From NCBI RefSeq assembly GCF_001189915.1, contig NZ_LFLS01000038.1, positions 1 to 60,694 of the forward strand: 60,694 bases of DNA, in the 5' to 3' direction. The stretch's first letter is position 1. Each line of letters begins with the position of its first letter. Source of the stretch: Herbaspirillum autotrophicum. GTDB taxonomy: Bacteria; Pseudomonadota; Gammaproteobacteria; Burkholderiales; Burkholderiaceae_D. This document shows, piece after piece, positions 32,487 to 40,072 of this stretch. The notes under the pieces are model-generated. The model did not search any database. It worked only from the letters and a program-made list of their open reading frames with translations, and was not told the origin of the DNA. The position numbers were made by a program, and so were the translations under genes.

Positions 32487-33578
32487 ATGTCTCTTAACGT
32501 AAAAAAATTCATAACGACGGATATATATCAATGGTTCACCCAAAACGCCGATAGCAGTCAATCGAATAATCTACCGGGAAAAGCAAAGTTTTGGGTTACT
32601 CCAGTGGATTCAAAGGATCCTTCCTACGACGAAATTGTAGAGCAATTGATGTCTAGATTTTCCGTTACTTCGGTTGGAATTCCTCGTGTGATTGAAGGTC
32701 TCGCATTGGTGGTAGTGCGAGAGGGGAGTCAAGTATTTGTTTGCGGAGCTTATTTGGATGGAAAACGTAGCTTAGTTCTCGCTGACTCACTTGTAGAGGG
32801 AGTGCACGAAGCTGAGCTCTCATTTTTACAAAAGATGGCATTTGTTTGCAAGGTTGGTGCGAAAGCGAAGTCTCTGATAGCTCCGGCCGTTTGGCAGAAA
32901 ATGCCAATCTTTCAGGCTGATTTTGAAGCTTTGTTACCAAAAATTGCATGTATAGAAATTGATGAGGAATTTACACAGGATTCTGAAGAAGTCTTGATAT
33001 TGAAACTCTTGCTATCCGTTGAACTACCTGCGACGAATGTAATTTTTTTTAGAAATGAACTAATTTCGGTTATGTTAGCAGTACCTCAAAAAGATCATGA
33101 GTGGCTACTGCAACAGGTTTTATGGACCGCTATGTCAGGTCGAAATACTAATTTTTTTGTCGAGCTTTACCGGATTGTCGAATTCTTTTTTCCTCTTAAA
33201 AAAATATCGAAATTAAAAGAAAAAATTGGTTTTCAAGGCACGGATCTTGAGCTATTGGGCGCGTGTTCTTCTGGCTTAGGGTGGAACGTCAATCACTCAC
33301 TGGGGTCGAGATTGGCACTAAATTTTGCGACGACTGATTTTGCAGAAATTGCTCTTGATTCCGCCTATTCAGGGGAAAAAGATGAGGAAGCTAGGAAATT
33401 TAAGGAGGATGCAATGGAAAAAATTACAGAATTGCGTCATGCCCTCGTTCATCAAAGCTTTCGCGAAAGCAGCACCGAAGATACGCTTCTGAATCTGTTT
33501 ACACATGCTCTGCTCAATTTCTTATTTACTTCATTTTCTGAATATGGAAGAACCTATCAAAAAATTGAAAATAGTTAA
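32487..33578 (+). CDS. HEPN-like domain protein (candidate RNase effector)
   Basis: A 363-residue protein without signal or membrane segments. The N-terminal 200 residues are an alpha/beta region I do not recognise. The C-terminal part (about 205-350) looks like a HEPN domain: an early helix FFVELYRIVEFFFPLKKI (223-240) and, near the end, ELRHALVHQSF with Arg317 and His322, the R-x4-6-H active-site signature of HEPN ribonucleases. Such domains are effectors in many abortive-infection and toxin-antitoxin systems. It follows the DGQHR-like gene by 6 bases, so the two are surely co-expressed. It is AT-rich and followed by its own terminator. The toxin role is inference. Confidence 0.8.
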   Translation: MSLNVKKFITTDIYQWFTQNADSSQSNNLPGKAKFWVTPVDSKDPSYDEIVEQLMSRFSVTSVGIPRVIEGLALVVVREGSQVFVCGAYLDGKRSLVLADSLVEGVHEAELSFLQKMAFVCKVGAKAKSLIAPAVWQKMPIFQADFEALLPKIACIEIDEEFTQDSEEVLILKLLLSVELPATNVIFFRNELISVMLAVPQKDHEWLLQQVLWTAMSGRNTNFFVELYRIVEFFFPLKKISKLKEKIGFQGTDLELLGACSSGLGWNVNHSLGSRLALNFATTDFAEIALDSAYSGEKDEEARKFKEDAMEKITELRHALVHQSFRESSTEDTLLNLFTHALLNFLFTSFSEYGRTYQKIENS

Positions 33579-33585
33579 TTAAAAA

Positions 33586-33610
33586 GCATCCTAAATTTTA
33601 GGATTTTTTT
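33586..33610 (+). terminator. Rho-independent terminator of the AT-rich cassette
   Basis: ATCCTAAA and TTTAGGAT form a short AT-rich stem directly followed by T6. It lies 8 bases after the HEPN-like gene and closes the two-gene unit. Confidence 0.7.
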
Positions 33611-33703
33611 AGTAGCGGAACTCCGAATACCAAGGTTGTAACCGAACCACGTTTAGCGTGTCATCCAAGTTCGGTGATGTGACCCCACGGAGCGCGACGT
33701 CTC
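33611..33703. other. non-coding stretch of the insertion, right part
   Basis: No gene is seen. ACCGAAC (near 33642) and GTTCGGT (near 33669) form an inverted repeat around CACG-tttag-CGTG, a possible small hairpin or mobile-element end. Base composition is intermediate. Confidence 0.3.
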
Positions 33704-33763
33704 TGTAGATTGCACTGAAAACTGAGCCACAAAAAGTGGGTCAATATTCGGTGCAATTCAACA
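33704..33763. repeat. IS21-like terminal-repeat relic
   Basis: Two related modules face each other: TGTAGATTGCACTGAAAAC-TGAGCCAC (33704-33730) and GTGGGTCAATATTCGGTGCA-ATTCAACA (33736-33763), separated by five A/G bases. The TGGCTCAGTTTTCAGTGCAA-type unit is typical of the multiple terminal repeats of IS21-family elements. No istA or istB gene is here, so this is a scar of an excised or deleted element. The family call is from memory of such ends. Confidence 0.45.
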
Positions 33764-33800
33764 TTGCAGTAACAGACCGTACTGATTTCTGCTCTGGAAA

Positions 33801-33834
33801 ATAAAAAAGGCCCTCATTTCTGAGGGCCTTTTAA
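33801..33834 (-). terminator. terminator downstream of tRNA-Leu
   Basis: On the minus strand AAGGCCCTCA and TGAGGGCCTT form a perfect 10-bp stem with a GAAA loop, followed by T4ATTTT. It starts ten bases past the CCA end of the tRNA gene and should end its transcript; T-rich sequence on the other side could allow action in both directions. Confidence 0.85.
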
Positions 33835-33843
33835 TATATGTTT

Positions 33844-33930
33844 TGGTGCCGGGAGCCGGAATCGAACCGGCACGGTGTCACCACCGCGGGATTTTGAGTC
33901 CCGTGCGTCTACCTATTCCGCCATCCCGGC
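33844..33930 (-). tRNA. tRNA-Leu (anticodon CAA)
   Basis: The reverse complement gives an 87-base leucine-type tRNA with a long variable arm. The acceptor stem GCCGGGA pairs with TCCCGGC, and CCA is encoded. The anticodon arm CGGGA-CTCAAAA-TCCCG gives anticodon CAA, reading UUG. The T arm CCGGTTCGATTCCGG is normal. Its 3' end faces the AT-rich insertion, as seen for integrated elements, but no duplicated tRNA end was found at the far side. Confidence 0.95.
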
Positions 33931-34066
33931 AACGCAAGAACGCGATTATGACGGAGTTTGTCATTGGAGGCAATACCCTTTTTGCATATTCCTGTCTGAC
34001 GGGGTTTCGCGCAAACGGGTATCATCGCCGCTTGAATGAAAAGCCGTTGGCACGCGATACACAATA

Positions 34067-36028
34067 ATGAAGCTGTTGAAGATTCGAGAAATACTGTTTG
34101 GCAAGGCGCTGGATCCGATGCAACGGGATACGCGTCATTCTCTGGCACTGGTAGCGTTTCTGGCGTGGGTCGGACTGGGCGCGGACGGTCTGTCGTCTTC
34201 GGCCTATGGCCCGGAAGAAAGTTTCCGCGCGCTCGGCGGCCATACTCATCTTGGTTTGTATCTGGCGCTGGCCACGGCGCTGACGGTCTTCATCATTGCG
34301 CTGGCCTATAACCAGGTGATCGAACTGTTTCCGACCGGCGGTGGCGGTTACCGGGTTGCCACCAAACTGGTTGGTCCCTATCTCGGACTGATTTCCGGCG
34401 TTGCCCTGATTCTCGATTATGTCTTGACCATTGCGATTTCGATTGCCTCCGGCGTCGATGCCCTGGCATCGTTGTTGCCGCTCGGTTTTCAACCCTATAA
34501 ATTATGGGCCGAGGCGTTTTTCATCGGCGTCCTGATCGTCCTCAATCTGCGCGGTCTCAAAGAAGCCATCAAATTCCTGCTGCCGGTTTTTCTCGGTTTC
34601 GTGGTGACCCATTTCATTTTGATCGTGTATGGCGTATTTGCCCATGCCGCCTATTTTCCGGCGCTGGTGCCGACCACGTTGGCCGAAACCGGTTCGCTGG
34701 CGCAGCAGATCGGCTGGATCGGCGTGGCCGGCATGCTGTTGCTGGCGTATTCGCAAGGCGGCGGTACCTATACCGGACTGGAAGCGGTATCGAATAACGT
34801 CAATATGCTGGCTGAGCCGCGCGTGCGCACCGGCAAGATGACCATGTTTTACATGGCCTTGTCGCTGGCGTTCACGGCCGGCGGCATTTTTCTGCTGTAT
34901 CTGTTGTGGGATGCGCGCCATGTCGATGGCCAGACGCTCAATGCCACGACCTTCCGCATGATCATCGAAAGCATGGCGCTCGGCGATCAGTGGGTCAGCG
35001 ATCTGTTGCTGGTGATCGTGCTGGCGTTCGAGGCCGGGCTGCTGTTCGTGGCCGCTAATACCGGCTTTCTGGGCGGTCCGGCGGTGTTGTCCAACATGGC
35101 GGTGGATTCCTGGGTGCCGCATAAATTCCGCTACCTGTCGACCCGGCTGGTGACGCAAAACGGCATTCTGGTGATGGGCGTGGCGGCGCTGGCGATTCTG
35201 TTCTGGACCCAAGGCAGCGTCACCTTGCTGATCGTGCTGTATTCGATTTCGGTATTTCTGACCTTTGCCATTTCGTTGTTCGGCCTGTGTCGCTACTGGT
35301 GGCGGCAGCGGCGTCAGCTGGCGCACTGGAAACGGCGCTTCCTGCTGTCGCTGACCGGTTTCGTGATCTGCGCTGCGATTCTGGTGGTGCTGTTGGTTGA
35401 AAAGCTGACTGCCGGCGGCTGGGCCACGGCGGTGATCATTGGCGCCATGTCGGCACTGTGCATTTATATCCGCAATCATTATCGCGACACCAAGGAAGCG
35501 ATCCGCTCGGTGGATCAGATCTTTGCCAGCCAGCCATTCGGTACCCGGATGGAAGCGCTGACGCCGGACCCCGCCAATCAGACTGCGGTGTTCATCGTCG
35601 GCACCTCGCGTGGCGGCGGCTTGCATGCCTTGCTGTGGGTACAGCGCATGTTCCCGGCGCATTTCAAGAATTTCATTTTCGTCAATGCGCGCACCGTCGA
35701 TTCACATGCGTATGGCGGCGAAGGTGCGGTCGAGCAAATGCGGGCCGAAGCCAATGCCACATTGCAGTTCTTTGTTGATTTCTGTCGCAGCCACGGCATG
35801 GCGGCCGCCTCGTATCTGGGTTTCGGGACCGATGCGGTTCAGGAAGTGACGCGCCAGTGTCACGCGATCAGCAAGCAATTTCCGAATGCGATCTTTTTCA
35901 CCAGCAAGCTGATCTTCGAACAAGACAACTGGTTTATCCGTCTGCTGCACAATCAGGCCGCGCTGGCAATTCAGCGCCGGCTGCATTTCGATGGCCTGCA
36001 AATGGTGATCTTGCCGATGAAGGTGTGA
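34067..36028 (+). CDS. APC-superfamily permease, KimA-like potassium transporter
   Basis: A 653-residue membrane protein with about twelve helices in residues 1-470 and a soluble C-terminal domain of ~180 residues. GADGLSSSAYGPEESFRALG near residues 36-55 and FPTGGGGYRVA are the marks of the APC group that includes B. subtilis KimA (YdaO), a proton-coupled K+ importer regulated by cyclic di-AMP. Proteobacterial members are often annotated simply as amino acid permease, so K+ specificity is inference. The C-terminal domain (TAVFIVGTSRGGGLHALLWV) may be regulatory. The gene stands alone, divergent from tRNA-Leu, 137 bases away. Confidence 0.8.
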   Translation: MKLLKIREILFGKALDPMQRDTRHSLALVAFLAWVGLGADGLSSSAYGPEESFRALGGHTHLGLYLALATALTVFIIALAYNQVIELFPTGGGGYRVATKLVGPYLGLISGVALILDYVLTIAISIASGVDALASLLPLGFQPYKLWAEAFFIGVLIVLNLRGLKEAIKFLLPVFLGFVVTHFILIVYGVFAHAAYFPALVPTTLAETGSLAQQIGWIGVAGMLLLAYSQGGGTYTGLEAVSNNVNMLAEPRVRTGKMTMFYMALSLAFTAGGIFLLYLLWDARHVDGQTLNATTFRMIIESMALGDQWVSDLLLVIVLAFEAGLLFVAANTGFLGGPAVLSNMAVDSWVPHKFRYLSTRLVTQNGILVMGVAALAILFWTQGSVTLLIVLYSISVFLTFAISLFGLCRYWWRQRRQLAHWKRRFLLSLTGFVICAAILVVLLVEKLTAGGWATAVIIGAMSALCIYIRNHYRDTKEAIRSVDQIFASQPFGTRMEALTPDPANQTAVFIVGTSRGGGLHALLWVQRMFPAHFKNFIFVNARTVDSHAYGGEGAVEQMRAEANATLQFFVDFCRSHGMAAASYLGFGTDAVQEVTRQCHAISKQFPNAIFFTSKLIFEQDNWFIRLLHNQAALAIQRRLHFDGLQMVILPMKV

Positions 36029-36056
36029 TGCCCGCTGGCTTGCCAGGCGGGAAAAA

Positions 36057-36479
36057 TCAGCGGCCGGGCCGCTTGTTGCAGACCAGTTTGACCATCTGCT
36101 CGCCGGTGGAGCCGGGCAGGGTGTCTTGCAGCTTGACTTCGGAGTAGGCCAGATACGGCGAAAACAATACCTTGCCGCGACCGTCGGCCTTGTCATACAT
36201 GGTGCGGCTGCCGAAACCGATCTTGCGCTTGTCGCAATCGAGATAGGCAGTGGAAATTTCGGAGGTGTAGTACTTGTCGCCGTGGCCGAGCAATTCTTGC
36301 GGCTGGTTCCAGTTCAGCAGAATCCTGGCTTGCAACACGCCCCGGGTCGAGATGATGCTGGCCTTTTCGACAAAGAACGTGCCGATATCGTTATCGCCGA
36401 GCAGCGACCATTCGGCCGCCTGTGCTGCGGGCATGCTCAGTAATGTGGTCGACAATACCAGTACGGCATATTTCATCAT
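36057..36479 (-). CDS. surface-adhesin E-like secreted protein
   Basis: A 140-residue protein with a signal peptide (MMKYAVLVLSTTLLSMPAAQ-A) and a small beta domain: EWSLLGDNDIGTFFVEKASI, YYTSEISTAYLDCDKRKIGF and a final GEQMVKLVCNKRPGR. The two cysteines (LDCD and LVCN) likely form a disulfide. This is the pattern of the surface-adhesin-E-like family, common in Betaproteobacteria as short periplasmic or surface proteins of unknown role. The start is ATG 36479 or 36476. Confidence 0.75.
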   Translation of the reverse strand: MMKYAVLVLSTTLLSMPAAQAAEWSLLGDNDIGTFFVEKASIISTRGVLQARILLNWNQPQELLGHGDKYYTSEISTAYLDCDKRKIGFGSRTMYDKADGRGKVLFSPYLAYSEVKLQDTLPGSTGEQMVKLVCNKRPGR

Positions 36480-36502
36480 GGCGGGGAAGTGGAGTCGCGC
36501 GT

Positions 36503-36622
36503 TCAGCAAAACATGAAGGCGAGCATGGCGACATCGTCTTCCAGCATGATCAGCACGGTCAACGCCCAGAACAGGGCGTGGGTACTGGCATAGCTGGAAA
36601 TGGTGCGGAATCTGCTCGTCAT
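36503..36622 (-). CDS. possible 39-residue hydrophobic micro-protein
   Basis: The minus strand codes MTSRFRTISSYASTHALFWA-LTVLIMLEDDVAMLAFMFC before a stop, 23 bases upstream of the adhesin-E-like gene. It could form a single membrane helix with an acidic break. There is no convincing ribosome site. It may be chance; it is listed because a coding frame here would head the same transcript. Confidence 0.25.
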   Translation of the reverse strand: MTSRFRTISSYASTHALFWALTVLIMLEDDVAMLAFMFC

Positions 36623-36741
36623 GTGGTGCTTGGCTGGCGGTGGTTGGATCAAAATTTCGGACAAATCCTAACATGCCGTGGCGGTTTGCGCTGATTTCGG
36701 GCGGCTGCTTTGTGGGATCAATGCTACCGTTGTGACGTCAT

Positions 36742-36780
36742 GCAATGAAAACGGCCGCCCGCGGCGACCGTTTTCATTGC
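36742..36780 (-). terminator. strong hairpin downstream of the TRAP binding-protein gene
   Basis: GCAATGAAAACGG (36742-36754) pairs perfectly with CCGTTTTCATTGC (36768-36780); inside, CGCC and GGCG extend the stem around a CGC loop with one mismatch. It lies 28 bases past the minus-strand stop. T runs lie inside the stem and not after it, so it may stabilise the mRNA 3' end more than terminate. Confidence 0.55.
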
Positions 36781-36807
36781 CATCCGCCGCCAGGCAAGTG
36801 GCGTCGC

Positions 36808-37821
36808 TTACCTGAGTGTGATGGTGTAGCCGATTTCCTTGTAGATCGATTGAATCCATTCCTTGCCGATGCGGTCAGCCATTTCGCTATGGACTTTGAA
36901 CTGAATGGTTTTCCATTCGTTCTTTTCTTCCGGCGTCATGGTCAGGATTTTGGTCTTGCCGGTTTTGCGGATTTCTTCCAGCGCGTCGTCATTTTCCTTT
37001 TTCGCATTGCTGTTGAAGTAGGCGGTAGCATCCAGCACCGCCTTGTCCATGATCGGTCGCACATCCGCCGGCAAGGCATCCCAGAAGCGCTTGTTGGCGA
37101 TGAACACGTAGCCGTGATAGCCGTGCTCGGAGAGGGTCATGAATTTTTGCACTTCATACAGCTTGGCGGTATTGACGATGGACGGCGGGTTTTCCTGGCC
37201 GTCGACGACACCGGTTTGCAAGCCCTGATAGATTTCCGACCATGGCATGACTTGCGGCAAGGCGCCGACAATACGGGTGCGCGCATCAATCACTTTGGAG
37301 GACTGGATGCGGATCTTCATGCCCTTGATATCGGCCGGTTTCACAATCGGTTTGTTGGAGGTCCAGTCCAGAAAGCCGCTGTCCCACATGGCCAGTCCGG
37401 TCAGACCTTTGCTGTCGAGCTTTTTCAGCAGCGCGTGGCCGATAGGGCCTTGGGTGACTTTCTGGGCTTGCGCCATATTGTCGAACAGGTACGGCAGATC
37501 GAACACTTCGAATTCGCGCAATCCCATCGGGCCGAATTTGCCGAAGGTCGGGGCCAGCATTTGTACCGAGCCCATTTGCAGCGCTTCCAGTTCTTCCTTG
37601 TCTTTATATAGCTGACTGTTGGGAAAGACTTCGACCTTGACGCGGCCGTGCGTGCGTTCTTCGACGATTTTCTTGAAGTAATCGGCGGTCTTGCCCTTGG
37701 ACGTATTGGCGGCCACCACGTGGCTGAACTTGATGATGATCGGTGCTTGCGGGGTTTGCGCGAAGCTGTTGCTGATGACTGCCAATGCAGCTGCTGGCAG
37801 CAGGAATTTCCATGCTTTCAT
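36808..37821 (-). CDS. TRAP transporter substrate-binding protein (DctP family)
   Basis: A 337-residue periplasmic protein with signal peptide MKAWKFLLPAAALAVISNSFAQ-type. The DctP pattern is complete: IIIKFSHVVAANTSKGKTAD, VFPNSQLYKDKEELEALQMG, the ligand-binding Arg in IKGMKIRIQSSKVIDARTR, and GLQTGVVDGQENP. GGAGGAGAC precedes the ATG. It follows the tartrate/D-malate dehydrogenase gene by 119 bases in the same direction. No DctQ/M genes are adjacent, so the membrane part is elsewhere. Context suggests a C4-dicarboxylate such as malate or tartrate as ligand. Confidence 0.9.
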   Translation of the reverse strand: MKAWKFLLPAAALAVISNSFAQTPQAPIIIKFSHVVAANTSKGKTADYFKKIVEERTHGRVKVEVFPNSQLYKDKEELEALQMGSVQMLAPTFGKFGPMGLREFEVFDLPYLFDNMAQAQKVTQGPIGHALLKKLDSKGLTGLAMWDSGFLDWTSNKPIVKPADIKGMKIRIQSSKVIDARTRIVGALPQVMPWSEIYQGLQTGVVDGQENPPSIVNTAKLYEVQKFMTLSEHGYHGYVFIANKRFWDALPADVRPIMDKAVLDATAYFNSNAKKENDDALEEIRKTGKTKILTMTPEEKNEWKTIQFKVHSEMADRIGKEWIQSIYKEIGYTITLR

Positions 37822-37940
37822 GCTTGTCTCCTCCGGTGGAATGGCAGCCTCTGCGGGCTGTGTGCCTGCCGGTTACGCTCGCGGTCGGGCGTACCGGCAG
37901 TGCGGATGCTACTGATGCTGATGCAAGATCAATTGCAGAC

Positions 37941-39017
37941 TCAGATGGCGGCGGCGATGGCCTTGCCAACTTCGGTGGTGTTGCCGCTGCCGCCGAGATC
38001 GGCAGTGGTCGGTCCGGCCACCAATACTTTTTCAATCGCCGCCAGGATGGCGTCATGCGCTTGTTTGTATTGCGGTTTGCCGTTGCCGAGGAAGTCCAGC
38101 ATCATCGCTGCCGACCAGATGGTGGCGATCGGATTGGCGATGTTCTTGCCGGCGATATCAGGCGCCGAGCCGTGCACCGGTTCAAACAGCGATGGCAGCT
38201 TGCGGTCCGGATTCAGATTGGCCGATGGCGCGATGCCGATGGTGCCGGCGCAGGCCGGGCCGAGGTCGGACAGAATGTCGCCGAACAGGTTGGGCGCGAC
38301 CACGACGTCAAAACGTTGCGGATTGAGTACGAAATGAGCGGTCAGGATGTCGATGTGATATTTGTCCCATTTGACATCGCCATACTGCGGTGCCATGGCT
38401 TCGACCCGTTCATCCCAGTACGGCATGGTGATGGCGATGCCATTCGACTTGGTGGCCGAGGTCAGATGTTTCTTGGGACGGCTTTGCGCCAGTTCGAATG
38501 CATATTTCAGAATGCGGTCAACGCCGTGACGGGTGAATACCGATTCCTGGATCACCACTTCGCGCTCGGTGCCTTCATACATGCGGCCGCCGATGGACGA
38601 GTATTCGCCTTCGGTGTTTTCGCGCACCACATAGAAATCGATGTCGCCCGGCTTGCGGCCGGCCAGCGGACACGGTACGCCAGGCATCAGCCGGACCGGA
38701 CGCAGATTGACGTAGAGGTCGAACTCACGCCGGAACTTCAGCAGCGAACCCCACAGCGAGACGTGATCCGGCACGGTTGCCGGCCAGCCGACGGCGCCGA
38801 AGAAAATCGCTTCAAAGCCTTTGAGCTGATCGAACCAGTCATCCGGCATCATCTTGCCGTGCTGGGCGTAGTAACCGCAGTGGGCCCAGTCGAAATGGGT
38901 GTATTCAATCTCGATGCCGAATTTGGCGGCCGCTGCTTCCAGCGTGCGCAAGCCTTCCGGGATCACTTCCTGGCCGATGCCGTCGCCGGCGATGACTGCT
39001 ACTTTATGACGTGTCAT
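37941..39017 (-). CDS. ttuC: tartrate dehydrogenase / D-malate dehydrogenase (decarboxylating)
   Basis: A 358-residue member of the isocitrate/isopropylmalate dehydrogenase family, oxidising tartrate or D-malate with NAD. It has VIAGDGIGQEVIPEGLRTL at the N-terminus, substrate Arg/Tyr residues in LRPVRLMPGVPCPL and ENTEGEYSS, the metal-binding Asp cluster FDVVVAPNLFGDILSD, and GSAPDIAGKNIANP for NAD. AHCGYYAQHGKMMPDDWFDQL early on is typical of TtuC/DmlA and not of isopropylmalate dehydrogenases. A divergent LysR gene (DmlR/TtuA-like) supports D-malate or tartrate use. The two substrates cannot be told apart by eye. Confidence 0.88.
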   Translation of the reverse strand: MTRHKVAVIAGDGIGQEVIPEGLRTLEAAAAKFGIEIEYTHFDWAHCGYYAQHGKMMPDDWFDQLKGFEAIFFGAVGWPATVPDHVSLWGSLLKFRREFDLYVNLRPVRLMPGVPCPLAGRKPGDIDFYVVRENTEGEYSSIGGRMYEGTEREVVIQESVFTRHGVDRILKYAFELAQSRPKKHLTSATKSNGIAITMPYWDERVEAMAPQYGDVKWDKYHIDILTAHFVLNPQRFDVVVAPNLFGDILSDLGPACAGTIGIAPSANLNPDRKLPSLFEPVHGSAPDIAGKNIANPIATIWSAAMMLDFLGNGKPQYKQAHDAILAAIEKVLVAGPTTADLGGSGNTTEVGKAIAAAI

Positions 39018-39148
39018 GTGTTTCTCCTGTGTCTGAAATCTGATGCTGGACCGACGTTCTGTCGAATGCGCAGGAAATCATAAACGCATTCACTGCGGCC
39101 CTGACATCGATATAATTCACGATTTGGTAATTCTATAAAACACGAATC

Positions 39149-40060
39149 ATGAACAATAAGCCACTATTGGAAGACTTGCGCTTGTTTTGCACGATTGCCC
39201 GCAAGAGCAGTTTTATCGAAACCGCCAAGGAAGTCGGCGCCTCGCCGGCCTATATCAGCAAGCGCATTGCGGTATTGGAAGAGACGCTCGGCGTGCGCTT
39301 GTTTCATCGCACGACGCGCAGCGTGGTGATGACCGAAGACGGCAGCAATGCGCATGACTGGGCGCGCCGCATTCTGGATGATGTCGATCAGATGCTGGAA
39401 ACCGTGACCAGCGCCAAACGCATTCCGCGCGGCTTGCTCAAGATCAGCACCAGTTTTGCGCTGGGCCGCAAATATGTGTCGCCGATCATTTCCGAGTTTG
39501 CCGCCATGCATCCCGATCTCAAGATTCAACTGGAATTGTTTGATCGCAATGTCGACATGATCAATGAAGGTTTCGACCTCGACATCCGGGTCGGGCCGGT
39601 GCATGAACCGCATCTGTTTGCCAAGCGCATCATCGGCAGCCAGCGCGTATTGTGCGCCAGTCCGGCCTATCTGCAACGGCACGGCATGCCGGCCAGTCTG
39701 TCCGAGCTGACCCGGCATCAATGTCTGGTGATTCGCGAGCGCAACCAGTCATTCGGCATCTGGCGCATGCTGGGTCCCAACGGCATGGAAACCGTCAAGG
39801 TCGCCGGCGGCCTGGCATCGAATCATGGCGAGATCATTCACCAATGGGCGGTGGACGGCCATGGCATCATCTTGCGCTCGATCTGGGATGTCGCCGTCAG
39901 CCTCAAGCAGGGCAGTCTGCGGCGGGTATTGCCTGATTATTATCAGGAAGCCGATTTATGTGCGGTGTATCCGTTGCAGTTGAAGAATTCGGCCAAGGTG
40001 CGCGAATGCGTCAGGTTCTTGCAGGAAAAACTGGATCTGCATCCCGACCTGGCACCCTGA
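39149..40060 (+). CDS. LysR-family regulator divergent from the tartrate/D-malate gene
   Basis: A 303-residue LysR protein with winged helix LRLFCTIARKSSFIETAKEV-GASPAYISKRIAVLEETLG and the RLFHRTTRSVVMTEDG strand, then a substrate-binding domain (LKISTSFALGRKYVSPIISE). The HTH and the LASNHGEIIHQWAVDGHGI motif are typical of the DmlR-type group. It shares a 131-base intergenic region with the dehydrogenase gene; ACGATT and ACGAAT repeated around TAATTCTATAAAA (39118-39148) could be its site. It likely activates the dehydrogenase and TRAP protein genes in response to the dicarboxylate. Confidence 0.9.
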   Translation: MNNKPLLEDLRLFCTIARKSSFIETAKEVGASPAYISKRIAVLEETLGVRLFHRTTRSVVMTEDGSNAHDWARRILDDVDQMLETVTSAKRIPRGLLKISTSFALGRKYVSPIISEFAAMHPDLKIQLELFDRNVDMINEGFDLDIRVGPVHEPHLFAKRIIGSQRVLCASPAYLQRHGMPASLSELTRHQCLVIRERNQSFGIWRMLGPNGMETVKVAGGLASNHGEIIHQWAVDGHGIILRSIWDVAVSLKQGSLRRVLPDYYQEADLCAVYPLQLKNSAKVRECVRFLQEKLDLHPDLAP

Positions 40061-40072
40061 TTGCACGTTGGT

